Part shown: positions 46,870-58,328 of the stretch, piece after piece
How positions within the stretch are numbered: position 1 is the stretch's first letter
Layout: every line of letters starts with the position of its first letter
Source of the DNA: Trifolium pratense
Taxonomy: Eukaryota; Streptophyta; Magnoliopsida; Fabales; Fabaceae
Length of the DNA stretch: 64,000 nucleotides
Assembly (NCBI RefSeq): GCF_020283565.1
Contig: NC_060059.1
Location: 32,848,838 to 32,912,837 of the forward strand
Direction of reading: 5' to 3'
Made by a program: the position numbers and the translations under genes
Notes under the pieces: model-generated
Seen by the model: the letters and a program-made list of their open reading frames with translations, nothing else
What the model was told of the DNA's origin: nothing
The model's database searches: none

Positions 46870-49800
46870 TTACTTTACAAACTCATTCATATCACAAATT
46901 CCAAGTCCCTCCCGTAATTTGCAAAAACTGTCAAACTTCAAAGGCTTGGTGAGAATATCTGCCAATTGCTCTTCTGACCTGCAATGCACCAGCTCAATGA
47001 CATTGTCCTTAGTGAGATCTCTAACGAAATGGTAACTGACATCAATATGTTTACTTCTACCATGCATAATAGGGTTCTTAGAGAGCTTAATGGAAGAACT
47101 ATTATCACAGTAGATCACAGTGCACTCAGGTTGCTTCATTCTCAATTAACTCAGAATATTCCTCAGCCATATCCCTTGACAAGCACATGCTGCTGCTGAT
47201 ACAAACTCTGCTTCAGTGGTGGAAAGAGTCACTATAGGTTGTTTCTTAGAGGACCAGGAGATGGCACCTGAACCAAGCATGAACACAAACCCACTAGTAC
47301 TTTTCCTGTCATCTAGATCACCAGCATAGTCAGAGTCACTCCAACCAATGAGCTTCAAATCTTCACTTGTACCAGCTCTGTACAGAATCCCTAATCCCAG
47401 TGTTCCTTTCAGATATCTTATGATTCTTTTTACAGCAATTACATGCATCTCAGTAGGCCTGTCCATGAATCTAGCTACCAAACATACAGAATAAGCAATG
47501 TCAGGTCTTGAAGCCAACAAATACATTAAACACCCTACCATTTGCTTATATGTAGTACCATCAGCTACTCTTTCACTTTCATCTTTGACAAGCTTGCACC
47601 CAGACACTATTGGATTATTAACTTTGTTGCAGCTTTCCATTCCAAACCTAACCAAAATCTCAGCAATGTATCTATGCTGATGCATAAAAATACCCTCACT
47701 GTTTTGAATTACTTCAACTCCAAGGAAATATCTCATCTTGCCCAAGTCTGTCATAGCAAATCTACCTTTCATGGAGTTTTTGAAGTCTTCTATTAGATTG
47801 ACATCATTTCCAGTGAAAATTAAGTCATCTACATAGAGACTAACAATGAGTATCTCATCCTTCTTTCCATACTTAACAAACAAAGTGTGCTCATAGGGGC
47901 ATTTCACAAACTTCTCAGAACTGAAATAAGCTTCAATCTTACTATACTAAGCTCTAGGGGCTTGCTTTAATCCATACAGAGCCTTCTTCAACTTGTACAC
48001 CATATTCTTGTTGCCATCACTATACCCCTCAGGTTGAACCACATATATATCTTCAGTCAAATCTCCATGCAGAAAAGCACTCTTCACATCCAACTGAAAC
48101 ACACTCCATCTGTTGTTAGCTGCAAGAGCCAGTATAGCTCTGATTGTATCCCATCTGGCTACAGGTGCAAACACCTCATTGTAGTCAATACCTTGTTTCT
48201 GAGTGTAGCCTTTAGCCACCAACCTTGCTTTGTACTTTTCAATCTCACCCTTTTCATTAAATTTTGTTTTGAAGATCCATTTAACTCCAATGGCATTGCA
48301 TCCATCTGGTAACAAAGTGAGCTCCCAGGTGTTGTTTCTTTTGATTGAATCCATCTCAGCATCCATAGCAGCCCTCCAAACATCAAGTTTCGTTGCTTCA
48401 TCATATGTGTTGGGATCTTTACTAGTGCTATAGATGGCTAGATTATGAAGTTCTCTTTCTTCTTCTGCTTCTCTTCCAGTTACATATATGCCAAGTCTCC
48501 TTGGTGGTTTTCTGATTCTAGGAGAAAGCTGTGTTGTTCCATCACTATTGCCTTCACTATCACTGGTGTTATTACTTATAATCATGTCATCATCTTCACT
48601 GTTGCCTGCTGCATTTACATCAACTTCATTGACTGGTTCAATTGGAATATCTTCATGAACTGAATCATCTTCTGCTTCATCATTGGACCAGTCATCATTA
48701 TCAGTACTATGTTTTGTGATAGCTTGTTCCATTCCCATCCTTTTGACTCTTCAAACACAACATCTCTGCTAGTGATTATTTTCTTGTCAATTGGATCATA
48801 GAGTTTATAGGCCTTGGATACATCACTTACTCCCAGCAATACACATTTCTTGCTTTTGCTGTCAAGCTTCTTTCTCTGGCTGTCAGGTATATGAACATGA
48901 GCTAGGCAACCAAACACTCTAAAGTGATTTACTGATGGTTTTCTACCACTCTATGCCTCTTCAGGTGTCATGTCTTTAACACTAAAAGTAGGGCTCCTGT
49001 TCATAAGATATGTTGCCCAGTTGACTGCTTCAGGCCAAAATGACTTAGGTACCTTTCTAGCACTGATCATACTTCTTACAATATTCAAAATGGTCCTATT
49101 CTTTCTTTCAGACACACCATTTTGCTGTGGTGTGTATGCAGCAGTCAATTGTCTCTTTATGCCTTCATTACTGCAGAAATCATTGAATTCATTAGAGGTG
49201 TATTCTCCTCCTCTATCAGATCTAAGGCATAAGATAGGGCAACCAGCTTCTTTTTCTACCAATGCTTTAAAACTTTTAAAGACTTCAAAAGCAGTAGATT
49301 TCTCTTTTAACATGTAACACCAAGTCTTTCTACTAAAGTCATCTGTGAATGTCATAAAATACCTGCATCCACCATTGGATTGAGGTGATATAGGTCCACA
49401 GATGTCAGAGTGAATGAGCTCAAGCTTCACACTAGCTCTTCAATTGGCTTGTTTAGGGATACTGTCTCTGTGTTGCTTACCAGTCAAGCAATCACTACAA
49501 TTCTCATCAGAGTCTTCTAACTCAGGTAGACCTCTCACCATTTGCTTCTTAGACAAGGTATTGAGCCCTTTAAAACTCAAGTGACCATATCTATCATGCC
49601 ACAGCTGGGTGCTTTCTTGCTTGGCAGTTTTCAGACACATAGGCATTATAACAGGTGCAGAGATCACATACATTCTATTTTTAGACATGTGTGAAGTGAA
49701 CAATAAGCCTCTATCATCATGATACACCTTACATTCATCATTCTTAAACACCACTGAAACTTGTTTTTGCTGTATTTGACCAATACTCAGAAGATTGGTC

Positions 49801-50897
49801 TTCAAACCAGGCACATAATATACATTGCTAATCACATGAACAATGTTATTAATGCTGAGTTTGATGTTGCCTTTCCCTTTCACAGGCATCTTTGAATCAT
49901 CTCCCAACTTTACAGAATCACTATAACTATCATCAAAATTAAACAGCCATTCTTTGTGTCCTATCATATGATTACTACAACCAGAATCTAGAAACCAATT
50001 TTCAGATTTTCCAATTGTATCAGAGAATTGCTGTTCAGTTTTAGCCATTAGCAATAATTCTTCATTACCATCATAAAATTCAGCATAGTTGGCATTACCT
50101 TCCCAATCTGGACATTCAGATTGATAGTGACCTAGCTTGTGACAGTTGTAGCATTCAACCATTTCTTTGCTTTGTCTGCCTCTTCCTCGACCTCTATTGG
50201 AATTTCTTCCTCTCCCTCTACCAGATCCAGATCCTCTACCTTGTGAAACTTTTAAAGCTTGTTCTTCAGTGTTCACTTGTGATTTTGCTGAAGGTTTCTT
50301 CATTCTTCCTTCATGAACAATGAGACTACTCTGCAATTCATCAATTGACATTGTAGTTACATCATTGGATTCCACAATTGAACACACCACATAATCAAAC
50401 TTTGTCACCATGGATCGCAGGATCTTTTCAACAATTGCAACTTCTTGCAATCTTTCATCTTGTGCAGACATTCTATTTGCAATAGCTAGGGTTCTTGAAA
50501 AGTAATCTTCCACAGATTCTCCTTCCTTCATTTCAAGAACCTCAAACTCTCTCTTCAGAGCTTGCAGCTGAGCTCTCTTTACCTTTGTAGAACCTTGATA
50601 CTTTCTTCTCATCGCATCCCAAATACTTTTGGAGGAATTACGATTAAGAATTGTATCAAGAATGGAACGATCGATCGATTGAAACAAGTAATTCTTCACC
50701 TTCAAAACCTTCAGCTTTCTAGCATTAGCAGCTTGAATTTCTTCAGCTGTGGCGTTTGCAGGTGCCACCGTGACTCCTTCTTCAATTGAGGACCAAAGTT
50801 CTTTGGAACGAATGAGATTCTCCATGAGCATTGACCAATGGTCATAATGTCCATCAAACTTTGGAACACGAGACTGTGAGTGTTTGGATTCATCCAT
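46870..50897 (-). pseudogene. Copia-2 gag-pol, nearly complete but broken
   Basis: Reading from 50897: copia gag (start MDESKHSQSRVPKFDG); zinc knuckle CYNCHKLGHYQSEC at residues ~249-262; protease WFLDSGCSNHM (~301); integrase zinc region LWHDRYGHLS..CSDC; integrase core (HSDICGP, SDRGGEY, QNGVSERKN); RT with YVDDLIFTGND; RNase H (DSDYAGDLDDRKSTSGF and YCDNSSSIKLS). The frame is broken by four in-frame stops (TGA 49440-49442, TAG near 48951, TAG near 47947, TAA near 47146) and one frame change near 48720-48740. Otherwise the order and length are those of an intact copia polyprotein. At least three of the stops are simple transitions (CGA-like to TGA, TGG-like to TAG). Confidence 0.92.
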
Positions 50898-51029
50898 TAA
50901 TGGATCAAGGAAGAAGCTTGAAGAAGAAGCTTGAAGATGAAGAAGAAGCTAGCGTGAAAAAAACGGTTATAACGGTTTTGTTCTTGAGAAAACTGCAGTT
51001 TTCTCTCTCTCCTCAGGTTTAGATCTTTA

Positions 51030-51043
51030 GGCTCTAGATACCA
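51030..51043 (-). other. Copia-2 primer-binding site
   Basis: On the - strand TGGTATCTAGAGCC, two bases from the LTR start. It is an initiator tRNA-Met type site with one difference from the usual TATCAGAG. Confidence 0.8.
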
Positions 51044-51045
51044 CT

Positions 51046-51262
51046 TGTTAATTGCAAAGTGGAATCTCTAGTTTATTCATCATAGGCAATGCCTTATATA
51101 GGCTTAGTTACAATACAAATGTTTAGACTAGTTACTTGGCTAAGCCAAGTCAAGCCCAATAGCAGGCCAGGCCAGCCTTGCGCGCGCGCCGCACAACTGC
51201 TGCTTGCTGCACAAGCCAAGCCACACAACACTAAGCCTAAGCACATAAGCCTATTCCTAACA
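51046..51262 (-). repeat. Copia-2 LTR (5' LTR in element sense)
   Basis: 217 bp, begins TGTTAATTGC and ends CCTAACA. It is followed by the right AAACA duplication and the mirror of the 3' region of gene G. Confidence 0.93.
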
Positions 51263-51528
51263 AAACACAACAAAGAGCAAGACACCATCAAAATATCCAA
51301 CTACAAACAACGAGAAATAAAACATGGAATAGTGAAACAAATACATAATTCAAATATTGAATCAGTTTCTTCAAATTATAACTTCAAATACAATCTTTCA
51401 AGTAACAAATCCTTCAACAATTCATTTCAACCCTGCAAGCACCAACATAAATAATTCATGAGTATAATTAGTAATCAAAAGTCAAAACATATATTCCTTC
51501 ATGTATGTATATATTCATGCAAAAGAAG

Positions 51529-52400
51529 AACCACTTTGCACAAAGGAATAATCACGTTCCGGATCATACTTCACCTCCACCTTCCATGTCCGATCCTCAC
51601 CAACCATTCTTATCCTTGCAATCCCTCCAAAACCTTCCATGTATCTTCTTGAAAAATCACATGGAATCCTCTGTTTCATCAATTTATGGTTTTGTTAGAG
51701 ATATATTAATTAAAGCCAAAGTTAGTAGAATTTTCAATAGTAAACTTACAAACAAATAGCCTTTTGCATAAGTTCGTGTCGGTGTAAGCTCAAAACTTGG
51801 AATATTAGTCACACCTCTATTAGTACCTGAAAACAAGGTTTTAAATTGCGGTCCGCATCCGCAATTGCGGCCGCAGTATTGCTGATGCGGTAGCCACCGC
51901 AACCGCATCACACCGCAATTGTGGTGTGATCTTAATTTACGTGTACTGCCGCGTCGTAACCGCATCGGAAGCCGCATCAGATGTTTTTGGCGATTTTCCT
52001 TCAAAGCTTCTCACCAAAAAGTAAAATTTATGAACTTCAAATCCCAATTTGTGTCAAATTAATGAAAAATCTTACTTTTAACAATCTCTCAACCGTGTAT
52101 TTTAAATACATTCAAATTATTGTTTATAGAATAAACTAAGACTATGCAATGGTGGATAAATAATGTAGTTACATAGTAGTTTGATTTTATATAGCTTGTG
52201 AATTTTCAAAATGATTTCACGCCGCAACAACCGCATTGCGCGTGCATAGCAATGACCGCATTTGCAACAACTGCAACGGCAACCGCATCTGCGACCGCAA
52301 CCGCAATTTAAAACCTTGCCTGAAAATAAAAAATTAATATTCTCATCAAATGAACAATATTTGAAATATTCTCACCAAATACAAAGACATCATCAAAGTA
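51529..52400 (-). pseudogene. Pseudogene G': wrecked mirror copy of gene G
   Basis: Reading down the - strand: part of intron 3 of G (52400-52327), an hAT MITE (52318-51834), exon 4 (to about 51750; IPSFELTPTRTYAKGYLF) and the first half of the B3-2 exon (51670-51529; RIPCDFSRRYMEGFGG, RMVGEDRTWKVEVKYD). That exon breaks at AGTGG and jumps to the 3' region of G. The core of B3-2 (NLQIGDVC...) is deleted. Everything upstream of intron 3 (exons 1-3) is absent. No function expected. Confidence 0.85.
51834..52318. mobile_element. hAT-type MITE at the intron 3/exon 4 border of G'
   Basis: Ends CAAGGTTTTAAATTGCGG and CCGCAATTTAAAACCTTG are inverted. A perfect 8-bp duplication CCTGAAAA (51826-51833, 52319-52326) is the hAT signature. 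485 bp; the GC-rich ends carry repeated ccgca motifs. It is absent from G in the left arm. A worn relative lies at 20556. Confidence 0.93.
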
Positions 52401-53806
52401 ATAAGAGAAGATATCATACTTTTTCTGTGCGTTCTGCATCTTTGCTTTTTCTTTGCAACCAAAGTCAGGTGAACAAAAGACAAAACCAAAATCAATTTTG
52501 TGTTAAGTTCAAATCTTTTACTCCAAATTAACTTTTTACTTGCCATTCTATTTTTATCTTCTCTTGTAATTCACTTTTTATGTAGGAGTAATTAATAAAT
52601 ATATAAATTGTAGTAAATGGAAGTAAGTCTGATTTTGTCCAGCTAAGTATGTATAGGGAGTAACAGATCAGGAAGCATGGAAAAACACAGATTTTCCAAG
52701 CATTGCTTAAAAGTCCTTTCACTTTTTGCTCTATTTAGTTTTTTTATCATTTCTGCATGGTATCAGTAAAACACACAAAGTTTCTTCTCTACTTTTAACT
52801 GTAATTTTTTTTTATATTGGTGAAATGCATAAACTAGTTCTCAAACTTGAAAGCGTTCTTGCACAGTTCCTGCACAGGAACAAGCATTAACTGCTTTGCT
52901 CAATTAAAAACCAATATATAAATTCAAAATAAATACTTTTAACCATATGTTGGTCATTTATATGGGTTTAATGAGATCCATTTTAGAGTTGCATGAATAT
53001 TTGAAAAATATAGTTGAGTTGTTTAAATAATTGGAGAGTGTAAAATAATATTAAAAATTATGTTTAAATGATCAATTCGTCTCTGTAAGTTCGCAAGTTT
53101 CTGGTTTTCATCTCTGTATCTTTTTTTTGTTTTAAAATAATCTCTGAATGTGTAAATCTTTTTTGTTTTAAACCCAAAATAAGAAAAACGAAATTAAACC
53201 AAAAAACAAATTTTTCTTCTTTTTTTTCTCTAAACTCGGAATATTGACTCATATTTCTCTGAACCCATAAATTGCAAATCATGTTTTAATGGATGCGATT
53301 TGAGAGATTCAAAAGAAAAAAATAAAAATAAAAACGAGTCATTTTATCTTAAAAGTTTGTGATTTTTTTGGTTGACATTTGAGGATATAATGGAACTCAA
53401 ATTTTACAATATATATTAGGAAACTCAAGTATAATGATCTTTTGATTAAATCAAAATAAATGGTGTATTAGGAAACTCAATTTTTTGTTGGTTAAAGAGT
53501 TTTATGGAATTTTAGGTTGGGGAGAAGAAATAAGAAAAAAATATCGTTTTAGTACATTCAACACAAATTTCTGGATTTAGAGGAATATGAGTCCATTTTT
53601 TGATTTAGAGAAAAAAGAAAAAAAATATGTTTTTGGGTTTAATTTGCTAAATATTATATATAAAAAATAGAATATCGTGTGTAATGAAATTGGTGACAGA
53701 TAAACATGCTACAAAACATCAGAAAAAAAAAAAACCATAAACATCAGAAAACACTTTTTTTTTTTTGTTTTCTTATTCTCATTTTCATTTTCACAAGTTA
53801 GCATCA
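52401..53806. other. Gene-free stretch, right arm
   Basis: No gene is supported. The segment is AT-rich with homopolymer runs. From about 53690 it becomes the mirror of 23280-23600, upstream of the orphan exon 1. Confidence 0.5.
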
Positions 53807-53896
53807 ATGTCCATTCACCATTGCCGTGGCAGTGTTGCTAAGGTCATCCAATTCCAAACTATTCAACTAGTTGGTGATTTGCAAGACCAAGAACTC
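53807..53896 (+). pseudogene. Orphan first exon of a J/K-type REM gene (right)
   Basis: ATG at 53807, 30 codons (MSIHHCRGSVAKVIQF, QTIQLVGDLQDQEL), then a GTAAGC donor. It is the mirror copy of 23414-23494 and keeps QTIQL, which the left copy lost. No B3 exon follows on the + strand before E' on the other strand. It is on the + strand, opposite to its neighbours, so a J/K-type gene once faced the E unit. Confidence 0.72.
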
Positions 53897-54777
53897 GTAA
53901 GCACACTATTCATTTTAAGTGATCGAACATTTCAGTTTATTCTGTATATTTTCTTGTAGTCATTGTGTTTGTTGAAATGCCCCAACAAAGAATGTTGCAT
54001 ACTTTCTTTATAAGATATATGTGTCTGTTAGTTGGGTTACTCATCATCCACATTTTGCTTCAATTTCGTGGTGTTATTGACCTTGGTTTTCATTATTGAA
54101 TCAAGTTTTTTTCGTTGTAAAAAAAGAAACCTACTTTTCCAATAAAAAATTATTGGTATGGTGGATTTTAGTTGTGTGCAGATTTGTTTTATTTGATTGC
54201 AATAAAAAATTTCAGAAATATATCAATATTCATTCCTCCCCTTCAAAGTTGAATTGAAACACACAAGTGCAAGCATAGAACTCTAAAATACATAATAATG
54301 CATAATCCATCCATGAATCAATATCAAAGGTTGGTGCAAAGACATAAGTACAAATATTCAAGTAGACATTAGTACTCATAATCTGAGTTTGAAAATTAAA
54401 AATAAAAAGCAACACAACACAACACAACAAAGAGCTAGAAATTATAAAAACACATAATTCTAATATTGGAGGAGCTTCTTCAAATTGTATCTTCAAATAC
54501 AAGCTTTCTAATCATAATCCTTCAAAAGCCAACCCTGCAAGCACCAACATAAATAATTCATCAATATAAATAGTAATCAAAATATTTCATTTTAAAAACG
54601 AATTAAGTAGTTAGCAAATGTTTTTTTTTTGTTTACAATGTTGGCAATGAGGATCGAGTAGTTAGCAAATGTTATTCAAATATCAATAACAGCAACAAAT
54701 TATTAATAATTGAAAGAAAAAATCAAATTATGAATAAAGAAAGAACGAAAGAAAAACCTTGCAACTTGTGGTTACCC
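53897..54777. other. Right-arm downstream region of E'
   Basis: It mirrors 22542-23410. Up to 54372 there are substitutions and small indels against the left copy; beyond 54372 it enters the identical block. It includes the 3' UTR intron acceptor (gcttgcag on the - strand, near 54535). Confidence 0.6.
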
Positions 54778-56334
54778 TCATGCTCGGATAATAGCGACAG
54801 TAAAAGACGGTGGTTTGGATCGAGTCATCTGAAACTCGCAAGTATCACCGATTTGCAAGTTATATTGATCGGAAAATTGTTTCCAACCACGATTCAGAAT
54901 GGAATAATCACCTTCAGGATCATATTTCACATCCACCTCCCAAGTTCTATCCTCACCAAGTCTTCTTATCCATGCAATCCCTTCATAAGCTTCCATGAAT
55001 CTTCTTGAAAACTCACATGGTATCCTCTGTTTCAACAATTAATGATTTTGTTAGAGATATATTAATTAAAGTAAAAATTATTAAAAAATTTCAATAATAA
55101 ACTTACTAATATATAGCCATGTGCAGAAGTAGTTGTGAGTGTATGTTCAAAACTAGGATTAGCCACACCTCTGCTAGTACCTATAAATAAAAAATATATA
55201 TTCTCATTAAAAGAACTTAAACAATACAAAACCAAATTATTGAATTAATTAGATAAGTTAAGTACCTATTCCATTAGTGGTTTTTCTTGTTGAGCAATTT
55301 TTAACCCTTTTTTTCATGCTTCCTCTATTTCTTCCTGCAAAGTTATTTTGAGATGTACCACATAATAAGAAAACTAACATGATATATTTTTATGATTAGC
55401 ATAAAAATCCATAATCATTTTTTTCTTACCACATATTCTTCTATGAGATGTACCAGCAATATCAGTTTGATCAACAAATTCATCACTTGAGGTACCAAAT
55501 TCAGCTTCAACACTTTCATCACTCACAACTTCTTCATCTATGGGACAGTCAATTTCCAAACAATTGATTCCAAATATCTTAAGCTTAAAAGATGCTCCTC
55601 CAATGTATTTAAAAATAACTAAATAACCAAATTTTAGAAACTTTGAAATTTTGTCCCAATTTTTCTTGAACCAAATATCACCATCACGTTTGGCCCAAAA
55701 TATTTCTTGTTGAGCACCATTGGGAAGTATAATGACTATGGGATTTGGTACTCCTTTCCAATATTTCTCCACAAATTTCTTAGGAATCCTCTGCAATATA
55801 TAAAGAAGAATGAGAAAACAAGAACTGAACAAGACATACATAAAAGCATAAAAAACAAATAAGTTTAGGAGATAATAAAAAAAAACTTACGATTTCTCCA
55901 TTTTGAAGTTCATGATTTTGGATGATCTTGAAGAACTTTGGAGTGTTATACAATGACATGATTGAGATCTTGAAGAAATGGAATGAGAGTTGAGTTGAAT
56001 GATAACAGATGAGAAGTAATGAGAGAGTGAGAGATAGATAGATAAAGATAAAGATAAATTAGTACTTGATTGCATATGAACTCAGAAAATAAAAGCAGTA
56101 AATGGCTATAACACTTTTTCTGTTTGTGCTGCATTTCTTTGCAAATAACCTGCATGTGTATGGAGAAAGACAAAGAAAAGCTAGTTTTGTAACAATTTAC
56201 TACTGCTCCAAATCTGCTTCTTACTTGCCATTCTATTTCTAGCTTATTTTCTCAACCAATTTTCAACTTTGTCATAACGTACTCATTAATATATGCACTT
56301 CCCAACACCAAACTAACTTAACATAATATATATA
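54372..56334. repeat. Right copy of the near-identical 1.96 kb inverted block
   Basis: Inverted partner of 20985-22947. It breaks at a (TA)n run at about 56326-56341, next to the D' fragment. The 1.2 kb that separates D and E on the left is missing here. Confidence 0.88.
54778..55959 (-). CDS. Gene E': inverted, apparently identical twin of gene E
   Basis: Exons on the - strand are 55959-55891, 55790-55430, 55334-55266, 55180-55107 and 55026-54778, for 273 aa. The two long open stretches (155 and 86 codons) translate identically to those of E, and intron sequence also matches. Domains are as in E: B3-1 at residues ~5-103, an acidic/basic linker, B3-2 at ~174-272. All splice sites are GT..AG. 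The shared promoter-proximal 375 bp is also identical, so both twins should be expressed alike unless distal context matters. Either a very recent duplication or conversion product, or an assembly duplication. Confidence 0.87.
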
Positions 56335-56363
56335 TATATATAGTTTCTAATACATATATATAA

Positions 56364-56528
56364 TGGTTGTTGAAAACCATTAGGGAGTGTAATCACTACC
56401 GGATTTGGGATTCCTTTCCAATATATAAATCTTGTGAGATATAACTAACTAACTAACTAACTAAGCATCTAACATATTTTTGCACAGATAATGTTGAAGG
56501 ATTTTGGAGTGCTACAATACAATGACAT
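56364..56528 (-). pseudogene. Pseudogene D': remnant mirror copy of D
   Basis: On the - strand there is an ATG at 56528 with a damaged exon 1 (MSLYCSTPKSFNII, then a stop). Intron sequence with (ttag)n follows, then about 19 codons of B3-1 (GIPNPVVITLPNGFQQ) ending at the same 'caacaacca' junction as D. The rest is deleted up to the TA repeat at the edge of the identical block. Left copy D kept the 3' half and lost exon 1; D' did the reverse. Confidence 0.75.
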
Positions 56529-57267
56529 GATTTAGATCCAAGAAATTAGCTTAGATGAAATGGATTGAGAGCTCAATGTGTGAGAGATGAGAAATTAGAA
56601 GTTTGGTTTCTAATGAGAGAGTGAGAGAGAGATAGTATTATATTCAAAGTTCAAACTTCAAAGTGTGACAAAGCAAGGACAGTTTTGTGGCAAATTAAAA
56701 GCTGCTTTTCCAAATCTCAAAAGTAAAGGCATTCCATTTCTAGCTTATATCATTAACTTGTCTGAATTTCTCCAGCTTATTCACTTTCACCGATTTGTAG
56801 TACTGACTCTGTCACAGTTTTCAAACATTGCATAGCATTAACCTTTTTTTGTCTTACATTATTTATCCTTCTTTCAATATATATAGCATTTTAATAACAA
56901 CTTAACTTATTTAATTACCCCTTCAAGGAATTGCGATCCCTACATGATCAATATTTGTATGGACACAATTTGTTTACCATACCCGAAACTAACACACAAG
57001 TGCAACTCTAAAACTCATAACAGTGCTGAATCCATGCATCAATATTCATTTTTTTAACTACAGAATATTATATATAAAAGCAACAAGTGGCAAAAATACA
57101 AATAATTAAGTAGGGTACAATACATATCATAAGTACTCATAATCTGAGTTTGAAAAATAATAAAAAGCAACACAACAAATAGCTAGAAATCATTAAAAAA
57201 AAAACCAACTACAAACATCAAGAAAATCCCTACAGCTTCTTCAAATTGTATCTTCAAATACAGCTTG

Positions 57268-58328
57268 CTACTCTCCGACTCGGTTAATAGTGATAGTAAA
57301 AGAAAATGGACCGGATCGAGTCATCTCGAACTTGCAAACATCACCAGTTTGCAAGTTATATTCATCAGCAAATGGTTTCCAACCTCTATTCACAATAGTA
57401 TAATCAAGTTCATGATCATACTTCACAGTCACCTTCCAAATCCTTTTCTCACCAAAGCTTCTTATCCTTGCAATCCCTTCAAAATCTCCCATGTATCTTC
57501 TTGAAAATTTACATGGAATCCTCTGTTTCAATTAATGGTTTTGTTAAAGACATATTAATTAAAGTAAAAATTAGTATTTAGTAGAAATTTTAATAGTAAC
57601 TTACAAATAAATAGCCTTTTGCAGTAGTTTTTGTAAGTGTAAGTTCAAAACATGGATTCATCCCTCCTACATTACCTGCAAACTCAAAAAATATAAAAAA
57701 AGCTTACCATTTATAAAAAGTACCTTAAAAAAAATATATATAATTATTAGATGAACTCACTTGAGATTTTTCCCTTTCCTTTTCCTTTTCCTTTTCTTGT
57801 TCTTTTAGATTTTTTGCTTTTTGGCATTTCAATATCATCATCACTCACTTCAACAAATTCAGCTCCATTGTCATTAGTCTCAACTTGATCTATGAACTTA
57901 ATGTTGGAATAATCAATTTCCAAAGAATTAAGTCCAAATATCTCTAGCTGGAAACATGATCCTCCCATGTATTTGAAAAAAACAACATATCCAAATTTGA
58001 GAAACTTTGCCATTTTCTCCCAATTTTTCTGAAACCAGACATCTCCGTCGCGCTTTATCCAAAATATTTCTTTTTGAACACCATTTGGTAATGTCATGAC
58101 TACTGGATTTGTATACTTTTCCAGTATTTGTCCACAAATTGCCGTGGAACCCTCTGCAACAAATAACAATGAATTAACTAAAACTATAAATATAGTTGCT
58201 ACTAAAAAAATAAAGAAGTTTGACATAAAAGAGCAGAAAAAAGAAGGTAAGAAACTTACAAGTTCTCCATTGTGCAGTTCATGATTTTGCATAAATTTGA
58301 AGAACTTTGGAGTGTTATAGAATGACAT
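57268..58328 (-). pseudogene. C': mirror copy of C with a 1-nt deletion in exon 2
   Basis: Exons on the - strand are 58328-58260, 58153-57761, 57675-57605 and 57522-57268. Exon 1 is intact (MSFYNTPKFFKFMQNHEL) and splice sites are GT..AG. At about 58111 one base is missing relative to C (agtataccaaatcc has become agtatacaaatcc). The spliced frame therefore shifts just before the NPVV motif of B3-1. The linker has two extra codons (KGKGKGK). The B3-2 exon is open with three residue changes from C. Unspliced intron 1 happens to be open and restores the downstream frame, giving a 193-codon frame from the true ATG. That protein would lack the RVPRQFVDKYW strand of B3-1. Confidence 0.85.

Larger units (their letters stand above)
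46619..51262 (-). mobile_element. Copia-2: Ty1/copia LTR retrotransposon in right arm
   Basis: 4644 bp on the - strand with short LTRs (46619-46831, 213 bp; 51046-51262, 217 bp) and a perfect AAACA duplication (46614-46618, 51263-51267). The LTRs differ by several substitutions and small indels, so it is older than Copia-1. The polypurine tract is at about 46832-46845. The left arm shows the uninterrupted site near 29830 (tgtgtttggtat), so the insertion came after the inverted duplication. Confidence 0.95.

Noticed and set aside
47498..49317. Several + strand open frames within Copia-2
   Set aside because: They are antisense shadows of the gag-pol frame on the - strand.
54730..55008. + strand open frames opposite E' (and 22311-22589 opposite E)
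   Set aside because: Antisense shadows of the conserved B3-2 exon; they exist in both twins only because the DNA is the same.
57747..58328. Single-exon 193-codon gene on the - strand
   Set aside because: It includes intron 1, whose splice sites are conserved with C. Kept as a pseudogene with a note on intron retention rather than as a one-exon gene.
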